From an uncultured Gammaproteobacteria bacterium (GTDB lineage: Bacteria; Pseudomonadota; Gammaproteobacteria; Arenicellales; JAANXG01): DNA of 32,307 nucleotides. Position numbers and translations under genes: made by a program. Below are positions 1 to 9,505 of the stretch, piece after piece. The notes beneath the pieces are model-generated. The model was not told the DNA's origin. It saw nothing but the letters and a program-made list of their open reading frames with translations, and made no database searches. Positions within the stretch are counted from its first letter, which is position 1. Each line of letters begins with the position of its first letter. The stretch spans positions 1 to 32,307 of the forward strand of contig CALZGZ010000186.1 of the NCBI GenBank assembly GCA_945787105.1, read 5' to 3'.

Positions 1-4
1 CACG

Positions 5-248
5 AGCCCGCATGTCTCACCAGACGGCGCCAAAACTTCGAGTCCGCGGCAGAACGTAAGGCATCGAGCCGAAGTCAACAATTACAACGTGTTTCCGCAG
101 TCACCCTATCCCGGTCCTGACTGGTTCTCGCACATCTGTGCTTGGCCTTCACTCGACCCATGGCCCGCTATGGATCTCGCTCCAGGCGCGGCGCCCAGCT
201 GCACGAGTCCTGCGTCAGCATCCGGGATCCTGGTGCGACATGCGGGCT
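5..248. mobile_element. MITE-like repeat, copy A
   Basis: The two ends are inverted repeats of each other: AGCCCGCATGTCTCACCAG at 5-23 and CTGGTGCGACATGCGGGCT at 230-248 match at 18 of 19 positions. The interior shares segments with copies C and D (CTGGTTCTCGCA, CTCCAGGCGCGGCG, CATCCGGGATCCTGG near the right end). No coding sequence is visible inside, which fits a non-autonomous element. Unlike B and C it lacks the central TCTGAATT-type palindrome. The class of mobilising enzyme is unknown. Confidence 0.7.
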
Positions 249-259
249 AGCGCGAGTGC

Positions 260-574
260 TTACGCGGTACCCCGTCGGTGGGCTTGATTCAACAGAGTGA
301 ATAGTTGGTAAATTGGAATGACATGACGATACGTACGCACTAAAGGCATGAACGGCAGATCGTTGCCATCGGCAAACTGATGTTTGCCCTGTTCGACCTG
401 CTGGTGTAACTGACGAAGCCGATGACTGATGCTAGCGAACGGTTGCGCCAGATCAGCCATCTCGTCATCCAAGTCTTCCTCGGCACAGATCGCTAACTCA
501 TCCATCTCGAAGATGGCCTGATCGACGAGATCCAAAAACTCAGCAACGGTTTGTGGTGGCCGCACGATTTCCAC
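260..574 (-). CDS. small acidic conserved protein of unknown function
   Basis: 104 aa, GTG start preceded by a GGGGTGA stretch. The N-terminus (VRPPQTVAEFLDLVDQAIFEMDEL) and the LPFMPLV segment near residue 73 resemble, from memory, a small gammaproteobacterial family that databases often label 'general secretion pathway protein GspF'; the real GspF is a much larger membrane protein, so that name should not be taken as function. The sequence is rich in acidic residues, mostly helical in appearance, and has no signal peptide or membrane segment. It lies downstream of mrp on the same strand with about 140 bases between them. No function is proposed. Confidence 0.7.
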   Translation of the reverse strand: MEIVRPPQTVAEFLDLVDQAIFEMDELAICAEEDLDDEMADLAQPFASISHRLRQLHQQVEQGKHQFADGNDLPFMPLVRTYRHVIPIYQLFTLLNQAHRRGTA

Positions 575-713
575 TCACCCCGCATATTGCACCATGGCGG
601 TGGAAAGTGGCGCTAATATGCTGTTTGCAGTAAGCAATTCGGACAATCCCCGGCGTGACACTGTGTACCGCAGATACGCCTATCGCGGCGCACTATGCGG
701 GCTACGAGCCCGA

Positions 714-1802
714 TCAGGAGTTCTGTATGACGATGGAAGGAAACTTGGCGCTGTAGTCTTTTTTCTGGGCCGCCAGCCGCCCCGCCGCGCGCCGCGCAAT
801 GTCTTTGTATACCTTGGCAATGGCGCCATCCGGGTCAGTCACCACCGTCGGTTTACCGTTATCGGTATCCTCGCGGATGCGTATATCCAAAGGCAGCGCA
901 CCAAGATAGGACAACCCGTATTCCTCTGCCATGCGCTGACCCCCACCCTCACCGAAGATATGCTCCTCGTGACCACACTGGCTGCAGATATGAGTGCTCA
1001 TGTTTTCGACCACGCCGATTACCGGGATCTCCACTTTCTCGAACATCTTATAGGCCTTGCGTGCGTCCAACAGGGCGATGTCCTGGGGTGTGGTCACGAT
1101 AATTGCGCCGGTGACCGGCACGCGTTGCGCCAGAGTCAATTGGGTGTCGCCGGTGCCCGGCGGCAGATCAATCACCAGGTAATCCAATTCCTCCCAGCGC
1201 GTATCCTTCAACAGCTGCTCCAAGGCCTGGGTGACCATTGGGCCGCGCCATATCATCGGCGTCTCCTCGTCGATCAAAAAACCGATGGACATGGCTTGCA
1301 GGTGGTAACTGTGCAACGGCTCCATGCTCTTGCCGTCCTTGGACTCGGGCTTCGCACTAATGCCCAACATACGGGGTTGGCTCGGCCCGTAGATGTCTGC
1401 GTCCAGGATTCCCACCCGGGCCCCCTCGGACGATAACGCCAATGCCAGATTGACCGCCACCGTCGATTTTCCGACCCCCCCCTTTCCCGATGCCACCGCA
1501 ATCATATTCTTCACACCTTCTAGGGGCTTGACGCCCTTTTGCACCGAATGCGACGCAATCTCCGTGGAAACATTGATCGTCGCCGCATCGACACCAGCTA
1601 CCGACTCGACCTTGGCCTTCAGCTGCCGGACGTATTCGTCGATCCAGCTGCGCGCCGGATAACCCAACTGCAAGTCCACCGTGACCCTGCCGTCGTCAAT
1701 GGCTATGTTTTTGACGTTCTTACCTTGCACTGGGTCACGGTCGGTGTGGGGATCGATGATCGACGCCAGAGTATCTTCAATTTGGACTCGTGTGACTGCC
1801 AT
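714..1802 (-). CDS. apbC: iron-sulfur cluster carrier ATPase Mrp/ApbC
   Basis: 362 aa, close to E. coli Mrp (369 aa). Residues 1-85 form a MIP18/DUF59 domain. A deviant Walker A, GKGGVGKSTVAVNLA, lies near residue 110 and a Walker B-like IDLPPGTGDTQL near residue 215. The paired cysteines of CSQCGHEEHIFGEGGG near residue 275 are the CxxC that holds a bridging [4Fe-4S] cluster between two subunits in this family. The protein is a cytosolic P-loop ATPase that carries Fe-S clusters to target enzymes. The ATG at 1802 is the natural start. It is divergent from metG, an arrangement also seen in E. coli. Confidence 0.96.
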   Translation of the reverse strand: MAVTRVQIEDTLASIIDPHTDRDPVQGKNVKNIAIDDGRVTVDLQLGYPARSWIDEYVRQLKAKVESVAGVDAATINVSTEIASHSVQKGVKPLEGVKNMIAVASGKGGVGKSTVAVNLALALSSEGARVGILDADIYGPSQPRMLGISAKPESKDGKSMEPLHSYHLQAMSIGFLIDEETPMIWRGPMVTQALEQLLKDTRWEELDYLVIDLPPGTGDTQLTLAQRVPVTGAIIVTTPQDIALLDARKAYKMFEKVEIPVIGVVENMSTHICSQCGHEEHIFGEGGGQRMAEEYGLSYLGALPLDIRIREDTDNGKPTVVTDPDGAIAKVYKDIARRAAGRLAAQKKDYSAKFPSIVIQNS

Positions 1803-2009
1803 GGGTACCTCGTCTTTGACACGCTCGAATTAGCAGCATTCGGGGGCCGCATCGTACACTTTTGGCCACGAAATGTCATCGCGAGCAAAGATCAAACACA
1901 CCTGGCCGACGATAAGCCAAAGTTATCGTCATTCCGGCGCGACCATTGGCTCGATTAGTCGAAACTGGTACGGTTACGCGCCCACGAGCCGCACTCATGC
2001 ACTTGACCC

Positions 2010-4040
2010 ATGTCCAATAACAAACGCCGCATACTCGTCACCAGCGCGTTGCCTTATGCCAACGGTCCGATCCATCTGGGCCATCTGGTAGAGTATATCC
2101 AAACGGATATCTGGGTGCGGTATCAACGCCTGACCGGTCAGGAATGCTATTACGTTTGCGCTGACGATGCCCATGGCACACCGATCATGCTGCGCGCCGA
2201 TGACGATGGCATCACCCCTGAGCAACTAATCGAGCGAATCGGCCGGGAGCATCGTGCGGATTTCGCTGATTTCTTGATCGCGTTCGACAACTACCACACC
2301 ACCCACTCGCCCGAGAACCGGCATTACTCAGAGCTGATCTACCGGCGCTTGAACGACCACGGCCACATCTCCCGCCGCACCATCAAGCAGGCGTTTGATC
2401 CGGAAAAAGGAATCTTCCTCCCCGATCGTTTCATAAAAGGACAATGCCCGCGGTGTGGCGCCGTGGATCAATACGGAGACAACTGCGAGGTGTGCGGATC
2501 GACCTATAGCCCCACCGATCTGATCAACCCGGTATCGGCAATTTCCGGGGCAGCCCCCATCGAAAGGGAGTCGGAGCACTTCTTCTTCAGGCTGGGGGAT
2601 TTCGAGAACATGCTCAAGGTTTGGACCGGTGGCGAACACTTACAACCCGAAGTAAGAAACAAGCTGCAAGAATGGTTTCACGTTGGGCTGCAAGATTGGG
2701 ATATCTCACGGGACGCGCCTTATTTCGGCTTTGAGATACCTAACGAGCCGGGCAAGTATTTCTACGTGTGGCTGGATGCCCCGATCGGCTATATGGCCAG
2801 TTTTAAGCATCTTTGCGATCGATCCGATTTGTCGTTTGATGAATTTTGGAGTCCGGACTCGAGTGCCGAGTTGTATCACTTTATCGGCAAGGACATTCTT
2901 TACTTCCACGCCCTGTTTTGGCCGGCAATGCTGGATGGTGCCGGGTTCCGCACGCCCAGCGCGGTGTTTGCCCATGGTTTTTTGACCGTGAACGGTCACA
3001 AGATGTCAAAATCACGCGGAACGTTCATCACCGCGCGCACTTACCTCGACCAGTTGAACCCCGAATACCTGCGCTATTACTTCGCCGCCAAATTGAACAA
3101 CCGGGTCGAAGACCTGGACCTCAACATCGACGACTTCGTGCTCCGCGTCAATTCGGATCTGGTCGGGAAAGTCGTCAATATTGCCAGCCGCTGTGCGGGC
3201 TTTATAACCAAACGGTTCGACGGATACTTGGCAACCGAGGTGCATGACACCCCCCTTTATCGGGAATTTGCCGACGCAGGGGTCCGCATCGCACAGTGTT
3301 ACGAAGACCGGCAATACAGCCGCGGTATGCGCGAGATTATGGCGCTCGCTGATCAGGCCAATCGATACATTGCAGATCAAAAGCCCTGGGAGATAGCCAA
3401 ACGAGTGGGGGAGGATAGACTGTTGCACGACGTGTGCAGCATGGGTCTTAACCTGTTCCGGGTATTGGTAACCTATCTGTCGCCGGTCATTCCGGCCACC
3501 GCGAACAAAGTAGAAGCGTTTTTGGATTGTGACATTGTCACGCCCGGCGGTTGGAACGCGATACAGCGGCCGCTTACCAACCACCGGATCAATCCCTTTA
3601 AGCACTTATTGCGGCGGGTAGAGAACACCCAGGTTGAAGCCATGATCGAAACATCGAAACAAACCGGCACCATCGCGGCCAAGGCCGGACCACTCGTTGC
3701 AGACCCCATTGCTGCGTCCATTAGCATCGACGAATTTAACAAAGTGGATCTGCGCATTGCCCGCATCACCAAGGCGGAGCGCGTCGAGGGCGCAGACAAG
3801 CTACTCAAGCTGAGCCTTGACCTTGGCGGGGAGAACCGGACCGTGTTTGCTGGAATAAAATCGGCCTATCCACCCGAGGACCTGGCTGGGCGTTACACCG
3901 TCGTCGTTGCCAATTTGGCGCCGCGTAAGATGCGCTTTGGTGTCTCTGAGGGCATGGTGCTGGCCGCGGGACCCGGTGGCAAGGACCTGTGGCTGCTGTC
4001 ACCCGATCCGGGCGCTCAACCGGGCATGAGAGTGAAGTAG
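2010..4040 (+). CDS. metG: methionyl-tRNA synthetase
   Basis: 676 aa, essentially the E. coli length (677), so complete. It charges tRNA-Met with methionine in the cytosol. The class I signature is PIHLGHL near residue 20, the zinc knuckle is [18 protein letters not shown] near 145-162, and the KMSKS loop is in [10 protein letters not shown] near 335. Residues from about 575 form the C-terminal EMAPII/Arc1p-like tRNA-binding and dimerisation domain ([36 protein letters not shown]). The ATG at 2010 gives [20 protein letters not shown], the usual start; an ATG at 1997 is out of frame. Confidence 0.98.
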   Translation: MSNNKRRILVTSALPYANGPIHLGHLVEYIQTDIWVRYQRLTGQECYYVCADDAHGTPIMLRADDDGITPEQLIERIGREHRADFADFLIAFDNYHTTHSPENRHYSELIYRRLNDHGHISRRTIKQAFDPEKGIFLPDRFIKGQCPRCGAVDQYGDNCEVCGSTYSPTDLINPVSAISGAAPIERESEHFFFRLGDFENMLKVWTGGEHLQPEVRNKLQEWFHVGLQDWDISRDAPYFGFEIPNEPGKYFYVWLDAPIGYMASFKHLCDRSDLSFDEFWSPDSSAELYHFIGKDILYFHALFWPAMLDGAGFRTPSAVFAHGFLTVNGHKMSKSRGTFITARTYLDQLNPEYLRYYFAAKLNNRVEDLDLNIDDFVLRVNSDLVGKVVNIASRCAGFITKRFDGYLATEVHDTPLYREFADAGVRIAQCYEDRQYSRGMREIMALADQANRYIADQKPWEIAKRVGEDRLLHDVCSMGLNLFRVLVTYLSPVIPATANKVEAFLDCDIVTPGGWNAIQRPLTNHRINPFKHLLRRVENTQVEAMIETSKQTGTIAAKAGPLVADPIAASISIDEFNKVDLRIARITKAERVEGADKLLKLSLDLGGENRTVFAGIKSAYPPEDLAGRYTVVVANLAPRKMRFGVSEGMVLAAGPGGKDLWLLSPDPGAQPGMRVK

Positions 4041-4105
4041 TCCCCGTCTGGCCTGTGTTCACAACTCGTGACCGACATACTCAGATAACCCCCCGCAATC
4101 TTGCG

Positions 4106-4747
4106 ATGCCGCGTGCGGTCCATATCGATGCGATTGATGCCTGGCTTCCACAGACGCAGTGCACCCAATGCGGATACCCGAATTGCCGCGCCTATGCCCA
4201 GGCGGTGGCGGAACGACACGCCGATATCAATCAATGTCCGCCTGGCGGCGACCCTACTATTCACGGGCTTGCCGTGTTGCTGGGCATTGACGTCAAACCG
4301 CTCGATCCGTCGTTCGGCAGGCACCACGCGCGCCGCGTTGCGATAATCGACGAAAGTCGCTGCATTGGCTGTACCTTGTGTATCCAGGCGTGTCCGGTGG
4401 ATGCGATCGTTGGTGCCGCCAAACAGATGCACACCGTCATCGAAGCGGAATGCACGGGTTGCGAACTGTGCGTGTCACCGTGTCCGGTGGATTGCATCGA
4501 TCTGCACGCGGCGGTTGAGGCTACCCCCAACGGCAACTGGCGCTGGCCGAATTATTCCCCGGCCGAAACCGAGCGCGCCCGGCGGCGTACCGCGGCCCGT
4601 CTGCAGCGACTCGCTACGCAGCAGGCACAACGCGATGCGCATAGAAAAGCCCGGCGGTTGGCGCAACAGCGGCATCGGCAAGAGATCAAACAGGAGATCC
4701 AAGCCGCCGTCGCTCGGGTCAGGGCAAGACGCGCCAAGCGACCATGA
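4106..4747 (+). CDS. rsxB: RsxB/RnfB-like ferredoxin
   Basis: 213 aa from the ATG at 4106 ([18 protein letters not shown]); the longer ORF from 3989 runs back into metG and is not family-like. Cysteine-rich 4Fe-4S domain first (CTQCGYPNC ... INQCPPGGD, residues 19-55), then two bacterial ferredoxin motifs, [16 protein letters not shown] and [17 protein letters not shown], near 90-140, then a long Arg/Gln/Ala-rich helical tail. The hydrophobic N-terminal anchor of classical RnfB is absent, so it is probably soluble or attached through a partner. No other rnf/rsx membrane subunit is in the window. Its stop overlaps the nth start by four bases (ATGA). A specific role delivering electrons to Nth or a SoxR-reducing complex is inference. 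Confidence 0.88.
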   Translation: MPRAVHIDAIDAWLPQTQCTQCGYPNCRAYAQAVAERHADINQCPPGGDPTIHGLAVLLGIDVKPLDPSFGRHHARRVAIIDESRCIGCTLCIQACPVDAIVGAAKQMHTVIEAECTGCELCVSPCPVDCIDLHAAVEATPNGNWRWPNYSPAETERARRRTAARLQRLATQQAQRDAHRKARRLAQQRHRQEIKQEIQAAVARVRARRAKRP

Positions 4748-5379
4748 ACGCCGCCAAACGCAATAAGATTTTGCAACGTCTGCGTGCGCAAAATCCGGCA
4801 CCGACCACGGAACTCGCGTATCGCAGTCCGTTCGAACTCATGGTCGCGGTAATCCTGTCCGCACAGGCCACTGACGTCAGTGTGAACAAAGCCACCCACG
4901 AACTGTTCAAGGTCGCTAACACTCCGGAAAAAATTGCCCAATTGGGGGTCCGGAGGTTAAAGCCGTTCATCAAATCTATCGGGCTTTACAACAATAAGGC
5001 CAACAACATCGTAGCCACCGCACGCATGTTGAGCGACCAGTATGACAGCCGGGTACCGGATACCCGGCAATCCTTGGAGGCACTGCCGGGAGTGGGCCGC
5101 AAAACCGCCAATGTCATACTCAATACCGCGTTCAACCAGGCCACCATAGCCGTCGACACGCACATCTTCAGGGTCGCCAATCGCACCGGTCTAGCCCCTG
5201 GGAAAACACCACTTGCTGTGGAAAAACAACTACTTAAAGTGGTTCCCGACGAATACAAGCGACACACCCACCATTGGCTAATTCTGCATGGACGCTATAC
5301 TTGTACTGCCCGCAAGCCGCGATGTCGGGATTGCGTCATTCACGATCTGTGCGAATATCGAGAGAAAGCCGCGAAATGA
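4744..5379 (+). CDS. nth: endonuclease III (DNA glycosylase/AP lyase)
   Basis: 211 aa, the same length as E. coli Nth. It excises oxidised pyrimidines and nicks abasic sites in base-excision repair. The helix-hairpin-helix is [14 protein letters not shown] near residue 112, containing the catalytic Lys, and the catalytic Asp lies in [13 protein letters not shown] near residue 138. The C-terminal [4Fe-4S] motif C-x6-C-x2-C-x5-C is present in [17 protein letters not shown]. It overlaps rsxB upstream and the FIST gene downstream by ATGA junctions, so the three are probably cotranslated. Confidence 0.97.
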   Translation: MNAAKRNKILQRLRAQNPAPTTELAYRSPFELMVAVILSAQATDVSVNKATHELFKVANTPEKIAQLGVRRLKPFIKSIGLYNNKANNIVATARMLSDQYDSRVPDTRQSLEALPGVGRKTANVILNTAFNQATIAVDTHIFRVANRTGLAPGKTPLAVEKQLLKVVPDEYKRHTHHWLILHGRYTCTARKPRCRDCVIHDLCEYREKAAK

Positions 5380-6482
5380 GCTGTTCGAACGTCGCCACTG
5401 GGATCTGTTACGGAACGCCGGCCCGGTCCCGGCATGCGGAACGTGCGGTAGCCCAGGCATTAGAAAAAGCCGGATTGACGACGGCTAATAGCATGATTCT
5501 GTTCCTCACCTCGGATTTTGCCCACGATCCCAAGGCAGCACTCACCGCGGCCGCCCGCACCGCCGGTTGTACCCAGGTCTTCGGTTGTACCGGTACCGGG
5601 TTACTCACCGACCAAGAATGGCTCCTGGACAGTTCCGGGGCGGCGGCCATGGTGTTCGGCGGCGATGTGTCGTTGTCACCGGTACTGGGTAATCCCGGTG
5701 GATCCCTGGTATTGAGCCTAAGCACGCCCGGCGGGCTGTCTACCCACTGGCTGGATGCGCCGGTAGGCCGTATCGGGGCGTTGTCAACGGATGAGTTCGG
5801 TCACGGCCCATTCTCGGTCTGGAACAGCGCCCGTGTGGTGCGCGACGGCCATGCCCACGTGCTGATTCAAGGTGCCCGTCATTCGGTCACCGTCGGACAA
5901 GGCGTGAGGGCGTTGACCGCACCTTTGGAAGTGGCCGAGGTACAAGGATTTGACATTCGCCGTCTCGGCAATTATCCGGCGTTGAATGTATTGGTTAACT
6001 CCCTGCCGGCATCGGTACGGCGAATGGAGCGCATCCCGCTGCACATGCTGATGTGCGGCGTCACGTTCGGGGATCCACACACCGCAATCCGCGAAGGCCG
6101 CTTTCGCTTAGATCATATCGTGTCGGCCAATCCCCAGGACAGCTCCATAACCTTGTCCCATCCGTTGACCCAAGGCGAACGTCTTTTCTGGGCGATACGC
6201 GACAAGATCACCGCGGAACGGGGGATGACCAAGGCGATAGAACGCGGTGAACAAGAACTGGGAACGAACCCGGATTTCGCGTTGATGTTCCCCTGTATCA
6301 GCCGTGGGCCGTCGTTTTTCGGCGGCGGGGATCGAGACATCGAACTATTGAAAGAGAAGTATCCTGATCTGCCGTTCATCGGCTTCTATGGGAACGGGGA
6401 AATTGCACCGCTATCTGGCGGCAGCCACCTGTACCAGTACTCCACCGTACTGGGATTATTCGCCGCACAATTGACATCGTAA
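5376..6482 (+). CDS. FIST-domain sensory protein
   Basis: 368 aa from the ATG at 5376, which overlaps the nth stop (ATGA) and is in frame with the longer ORF starting at 5274; the extra N-terminus would lie inside nth. The protein reads as FIST_N (about 25-210: LTSDFAHDPKAALTAAAR, FGCTGTGLLTD) followed by FIST_C (about 215-365), ending in the typical PFIGFYGNGEIAPLSGGSHLY and YSTVLGLF. FIST domains are proposed small-ligand sensors, possibly for amino acids. No kinase, cyclase or methyl-acceptor output domain is fused here, so a partner would be needed. No membrane segments. Coupling to nth could reflect a redox or damage response, but that is inference. Confidence 0.88.
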   Translation: MSCSNVATGICYGTPARSRHAERAVAQALEKAGLTTANSMILFLTSDFAHDPKAALTAAARTAGCTQVFGCTGTGLLTDQEWLLDSSGAAAMVFGGDVSLSPVLGNPGGSLVLSLSTPGGLSTHWLDAPVGRIGALSTDEFGHGPFSVWNSARVVRDGHAHVLIQGARHSVTVGQGVRALTAPLEVAEVQGFDIRRLGNYPALNVLVNSLPASVRRMERIPLHMLMCGVTFGDPHTAIREGRFRLDHIVSANPQDSSITLSHPLTQGERLFWAIRDKITAERGMTKAIERGEQELGTNPDFALMFPCISRGPSFFGGGDRDIELLKEKYPDLPFIGFYGNGEIAPLSGGSHLYQYSTVLGLFAAQLTS

Positions 6483-6515
6483 ACTGTGCCGCGATCGCGC
6501 GTCCGCGCGATCTAC

Positions 6516-6823
6516 AGCCCGCATTGCTCACCAGAATCCCGCATTCTGACGCCGGACTCATGCAGCTGAGCCCCCTGCTGTGCGGGGACAAGCGCCGCGC
6601 CTGGAGCTAAGAAACTGGGGTCTGAATTCAATTCAGACCCCAGTTTCTTTCGAGTGCAGGCCCAGCGCAGAGGTGCGCGAACCAGCCAGGGCCGGGATAC
6701 CCCGCCCCTATTCATGGTCTGCCCTGAAGAGACCCGCAACGTCTTTTCTATGCAATGGCTGCATAGGATTGTCCAGATCGCTAGATCAGCATAGAGGTGG
6801 GGCGCCTGGTGAGAAATGGGGCT
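6516..6823. mobile_element. MITE-like repeat, copy B (inverted orientation)
   Basis: 308 bases between AGCCCGCATTGCTCACCAG on the left and CTGGTGAGAAATGGGGCT on the right, imperfect inverted repeats of the family. Its reverse complement aligns with copy C: CGGCCCTGGCTGGTTC, CTCTGCGCTGGGCCT, the central palindrome, GTCCCCGCACAGCAGGGG, and GGGATTCTGG near the end. Its left half in that orientation shares GCAGACCATGA.TAG.GGCGGGG with copy D. No gene inside. It lies between the FIST gene and the bufferin operon. Confidence 0.8.
6609..6649. repeat. perfect 20-bp-arm palindrome inside copy B
   Basis: AAGAAACTGGGGTCTGAATT is followed by a single C and then by its exact reverse complement. It can form a strong hairpin on either strand. 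Copy C carries the same core (TGGGGTCTGAATT-G-AATTCAGACCCCA) at the equivalent internal position; copies A and D do not. Confidence 0.9.
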
Positions 6824-7010
6824 GGAACTTTCGACTCCGGGCAGGTAAGGATCCGGCCTGGTAGCCGGTCTACCTCCTTAAGGCACCACACAGAAACTTT
6901 TACCTTCGAAACGAGTCTCACTGTCTCATTGGCCATTATGGCTCATTTTGACGCGTAATTTCGGCTCTTTAAACCATCGATATAACGTCAACCAACAGGA
7001 GTAGATTGCA
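6824..7010 (+). promoter_or_regulatory. leader region and RBS of the bufferin operon
   Basis: This stretch between repeat copy B and bufA1 holds no gene. It ends with a clear ribosome binding site (AACAGGAGTAGATTGCA before the ATG at 7011). The promoter is not clear: a TATAAC at about 6981 is a possible -10 without a convincing -35. No Fur or other known operator was recognised. Confidence 0.4.
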
Positions 7011-7271
7011 ATGACTAACACCAAAACCCTCATCAGCACCGCCGTCTCCAGCCTGATGCTCTTGGGGATCGCCGGTACCACGGTTCCCGCCAACGCGGCG
7101 GACATGGAAAAGTGCTACGGCGTCGCGAAGGCCGGCAAGAACGATTGCCAAACGGCGAATTCGTCCTGTGCGGGAACCGCGACGAAAGATGCTCAAAAGG
7201 ACGCGTGGCTGTTTGTCCCCAAAGGCACCTGCGAGAAGCTGGTCGGCGGTAGCAGCAAATCCGGCGCCTGA
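7011..7271 (+). CDS. bufA1: bufferin precursor peptide BufA1 (DUF2282)
   Basis: 86 aa. A Sec-type signal peptide covers about residues 1-29 ([18 protein letters not shown], then VPANAA). The mature part is [16 protein letters not shown], then [11 protein letters not shown] and [17 protein letters not shown], the DUF2282 pattern with four cysteines. In characterised bufferins the DUF692 enzyme BufB with BufC converts core cysteines to thiooxazoles and the exported peptide binds copper. The gene heads the operon, with a good RBS and bufB starting eight bases after its stop. The family assignment is firm; the copper role here is by homology. Confidence 0.93.
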   Translation: MTNTKTLISTAVSSLMLLGIAGTTVPANAADMEKCYGVAKAGKNDCQTANSSCAGTATKDAQKDAWLFVPKGTCEKLVGGSSKSGA

Positions 7272-7279
7272 TCGCCCCT

Positions 7280-8149
7280 GTGACCTCGCCCGCTGAAGGG
7301 TTCACAGCACGGCCAATCCCGGCGCGCGCCGGGATTGGCCTGCGTAGCGAACATTATCAGGATGTGGTTGCGAGCCGGCCCGCGGTGGGTTTTTTTGAAA
7401 TCCATAGCGAGAATTACTTCGGGCTGGGTGGCGCACCGCATCGGTATTTGGAAACCCTACGCACCGACTATCCATTGAGCTTTCATGGCGTGGGAATGTC
7501 GCTGGGCTCTGTGGACCCACTAAATGAAGCACATACCCAGCGTCTGAAACAGCTGGTGGACTATTATCAGCCGGATCTGGTCTCCGAACATCTGTCTTGG
7601 AGTTCGTTAAACGGTCAGTACTTTAATGACCTGCTGCCGTTGCCATACACCCGGGAGGCGTTGAACCATATCGTTGACCGGGTGCAGCAGGTTCAGAACA
7701 CGCTGAAGCGCCAAATACTGGTCGAGAACGTGTCCAGCTATCTGCAGTACACACATTCGACTATCCCAGAGTGGGAGTTCGTGGCCCAGGTTGCGGAACA
7801 GTCGGGTTGTGGCATCTTGCTCGATGTGAACAATATTTATGTCAATGCCATCAACCATAATTTCAATCCACGAACATTTCTTGATGGCGTGTCGGCACGG
7901 TTGGTCAAGGAAATACACCTGGCGGGACACACCGTCAACGAGTTCGAGGATGGGACAATACTCATCGACACCCACGATCAGTTGGTGTGCGACGAGGTAT
8001 GGAGCCTGTACCGCGACGCGGTGCGCCGTTTCGGACCGAAACCGACATTGATTGAATGGGACACCAATCTGCCGAAATTATCGGTATTGCTCGACGAGGC
8101 CAACACCGCACAAACCATCATGGAGACGTTGCATGCCCAGGTTGCGTGA
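7280..8149 (+). CDS. bufB: MNIO-family (DUF692) bufferin-modifying enzyme BufB
   Basis: 289 aa, normal length for DUF692. This is the multinuclear non-heme iron oxidase family (relatives of MbnB) with a TIM-barrel fold. Likely metal ligands are in SFHGVGMSLG, SEHLSW, ENVSSYL, DVNNIYVNA, EIHLAGH, DTHD and EWDTN, spread through the barrel in the usual order. It is expected to oxidise cysteines of BufA1 in the cytosol, with BufC presenting the substrate. The start is a GTG without a clear ribosome binding site, eight bases after the bufA1 stop, so it may depend on translational coupling. Confidence 0.93.
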   Translation: MTSPAEGFTARPIPARAGIGLRSEHYQDVVASRPAVGFFEIHSENYFGLGGAPHRYLETLRTDYPLSFHGVGMSLGSVDPLNEAHTQRLKQLVDYYQPDLVSEHLSWSSLNGQYFNDLLPLPYTREALNHIVDRVQQVQNTLKRQILVENVSSYLQYTHSTIPEWEFVAQVAEQSGCGILLDVNNIYVNAINHNFNPRTFLDGVSARLVKEIHLAGHTVNEFEDGTILIDTHDQLVCDEVWSLYRDAVRRFGPKPTLIEWDTNLPKLSVLLDEANTAQTIMETLHAQVA

Positions 8150-8906
8150 GCTACAGCAAGCCTTCGGCTCCTGGTTGCAATTTGATGACGCATCGGAAAT
8201 TGCGGCACTGGTATGCGCCAACGGACTCGCCGGAAATCGCCGTGTTCAGATTTACCGCAACAATCTGCTCGTCACCCTCACCGATGCGCTGCGCGCAGTC
8301 TACCCGGTGGTGGAAAAATTGGTCGGTGATGGATTTTTCAGGTTTGCGGCCAACGAATTCATCCACCACTACCCGTCACGACATGGTAACTTGCACCTGT
8401 TTGGACACGAATTTGCAAAGTTCCTCAGCGAATTTGCCGCCGCCAAAGGTCATGCCTATTTACCAGACGTGGCGCGACTCGAATGGGCGCAACACGAGGT
8501 CTATCATGCGGTGGACCACGCACCCTTAGCGCCACAATCCTTGACCGCCATCGATCCCGATCGCTATGAGTCATTGTGCTTCACCTTGCATCCGGCACGG
8601 CGATTGTTGTATTCCCCCTATCCGGTGGTCCGTATATGGGAAGTCAATCAACCAGACTTTGACGGTGATCAGACCGTCGATTTATCGGCATCGGGCAACT
8701 GCGTGCTGGTGCTGCGAATCAACGGGGCAATCGAACTCCATACCCTCGCCCGCCCCGAGTACCGGTTTCTCGCTACAATCAGCGAAGGTAAGACCCTCGG
8801 GCAGGCAGTTGAGGCGGCACTAGAGCAACACCGGGATTTCGACCTGAACCACTATCTAGCAAAACATGTGCAAAACGGCACCCTGGTCGAATTCAACTTG
8901 GCTTGA
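8133..8906 (+). CDS. bufC: DUF2063 partner protein BufC
   Basis: 257 aa from the ATG at 8133 (MPRLRELQQAFGSWLQ), the usual DUF2063 start; the ORF track extends upstream into bufB. It overlaps the bufB end by 17 bases. DUF2063 covers about residues 1-95 (GNRRVQIYRNNLLVTLTDAL, YPVVEKLVGDGFF, FIHHYPSRHGNLHLFG), followed by a C-terminal domain ending in a winged-helix-like segment (LGQAVEAALEQHRDFDLNHYL). In this family the protein binds the precursor leader and the DUF692 enzyme. No catalytic motif is expected or seen. Confidence 0.92.
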   Translation: MPRLRELQQAFGSWLQFDDASEIAALVCANGLAGNRRVQIYRNNLLVTLTDALRAVYPVVEKLVGDGFFRFAANEFIHHYPSRHGNLHLFGHEFAKFLSEFAAAKGHAYLPDVARLEWAQHEVYHAVDHAPLAPQSLTAIDPDRYESLCFTLHPARRLLYSPYPVVRIWEVNQPDFDGDQTVDLSASGNCVLVLRINGAIELHTLARPEYRFLATISEGKTLGQAVEAALEQHRDFDLNHYLAKHVQNGTLVEFNLA

Positions 8907-8949
8907 GCGCTGCGTGTGACCAAAGCGATATAAGAAGGAGAATCAAACC

Positions 8950-9438
8950 ATGTCTATCGCCGCAGCAGTTGCCAACGTCGCGACACCGATTATCCGCGGG
9001 CTCGAGTATCTCAGCCCCCTTGGACTTTTGGGCATCCGGCTGTGGGTCGCCAACGTCTTTTGGAAAGCGGGCTTGACGAAAATCGCCCTGACTGACGAAT
9101 TTCCGTTCGTTGGCTTGGGACCCAGTACATTGATGTTGTTTCAATACGAGTACAGCGTGCCATTGATTGATTATAAAATCGCGGCTTATCTGGGGACCGC
9201 AACCGAATTGCTATTTCCAATATTCCTGGCGATTGGCCTGGGTGGTCGGTTTGCCGCCCTCGGATTGTTCATTTTCAACATCGTGGCGGTGATATCCTAT
9301 CCGGGTCTCAACGAGGCGGGCGTTCAACAGCATCAACTCTGGGGTTTAATGCTGGCATTGTTGGTTTTTTACGGTCCGGGAAAAATATCCATCGATCATT
9401 TTATTCGCAAAAAATACATCGACAGTCCGGCTTATTGA
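8950..9438 (+). CDS. DoxX-family membrane protein (BufD-like)
   Basis: 162 aa with about four hydrophobic segments: around 24-42 (GLLGIRLWVANVFWKAGLTK), 76-98, 100-120 (LGLFIFNIVAVISYPG) and 128-145 (LWGLMLALLVFYG). It starts behind an excellent ribosome binding site (AAGAAGGAGAATCAAACC). DoxX proteins are commonly the last gene of bufABC operons; their role is not settled (quinone-linked redox or metal handling have been suggested). It is followed 28 bases later by a strong terminator, so it closes the operon. Confidence 0.9.
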   Translation: MSIAAAVANVATPIIRGLEYLSPLGLLGIRLWVANVFWKAGLTKIALTDEFPFVGLGPSTLMLFQYEYSVPLIDYKIAAYLGTATELLFPIFLAIGLGGRFAALGLFIFNIVAVISYPGLNEAGVQQHQLWGLMLALLVFYGPGKISIDHFIRKKYIDSPAY

Positions 9439-9466
9439 GGTTGACCCGAAGGTAACGCACATACCG

Positions 9467-9500
9467 ACGGGAAAGCGCCTTGCTTTCCCGTTGTTTTATT
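9467..9500 (+). terminator. rho-independent terminator of the buf operon
   Basis: ACGGGAAAGC (9467-9476), loop GCCTT, then the exact complement GCTTTCCCGT (9482-9491), followed by TGTTTTATT. This is a ten-pair stem with a U-rich tail. Confidence 0.9.
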
Positions 9501-9505
9501 GACGC

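Noticed and set aside
698-712. CGGGCT-ACG-AGCCCG hairpin next to the mrp stop, considered as a fifth repeat copy or a terminator
   Set aside because: It resembles the ATGCGGGCTA end of the repeat family but no other family blocks are nearby, and no U-run follows on the minus strand.
594-1436. 280-aa plus-strand ORF
   Set aside because: It is the antisense shadow of mrp/apbC, which has full family motifs; the plus-strand translation has no recognisable domain.
3012-3605. 197-aa minus-strand ORF
   Set aside because: Antisense shadow of metG, which is complete and canonical.
6580-6864. 94-aa ORF over repeat copy B
   Set aside because: It is translated palindrome and repeat sequence with no conserved domain and no ribosome binding site seen.
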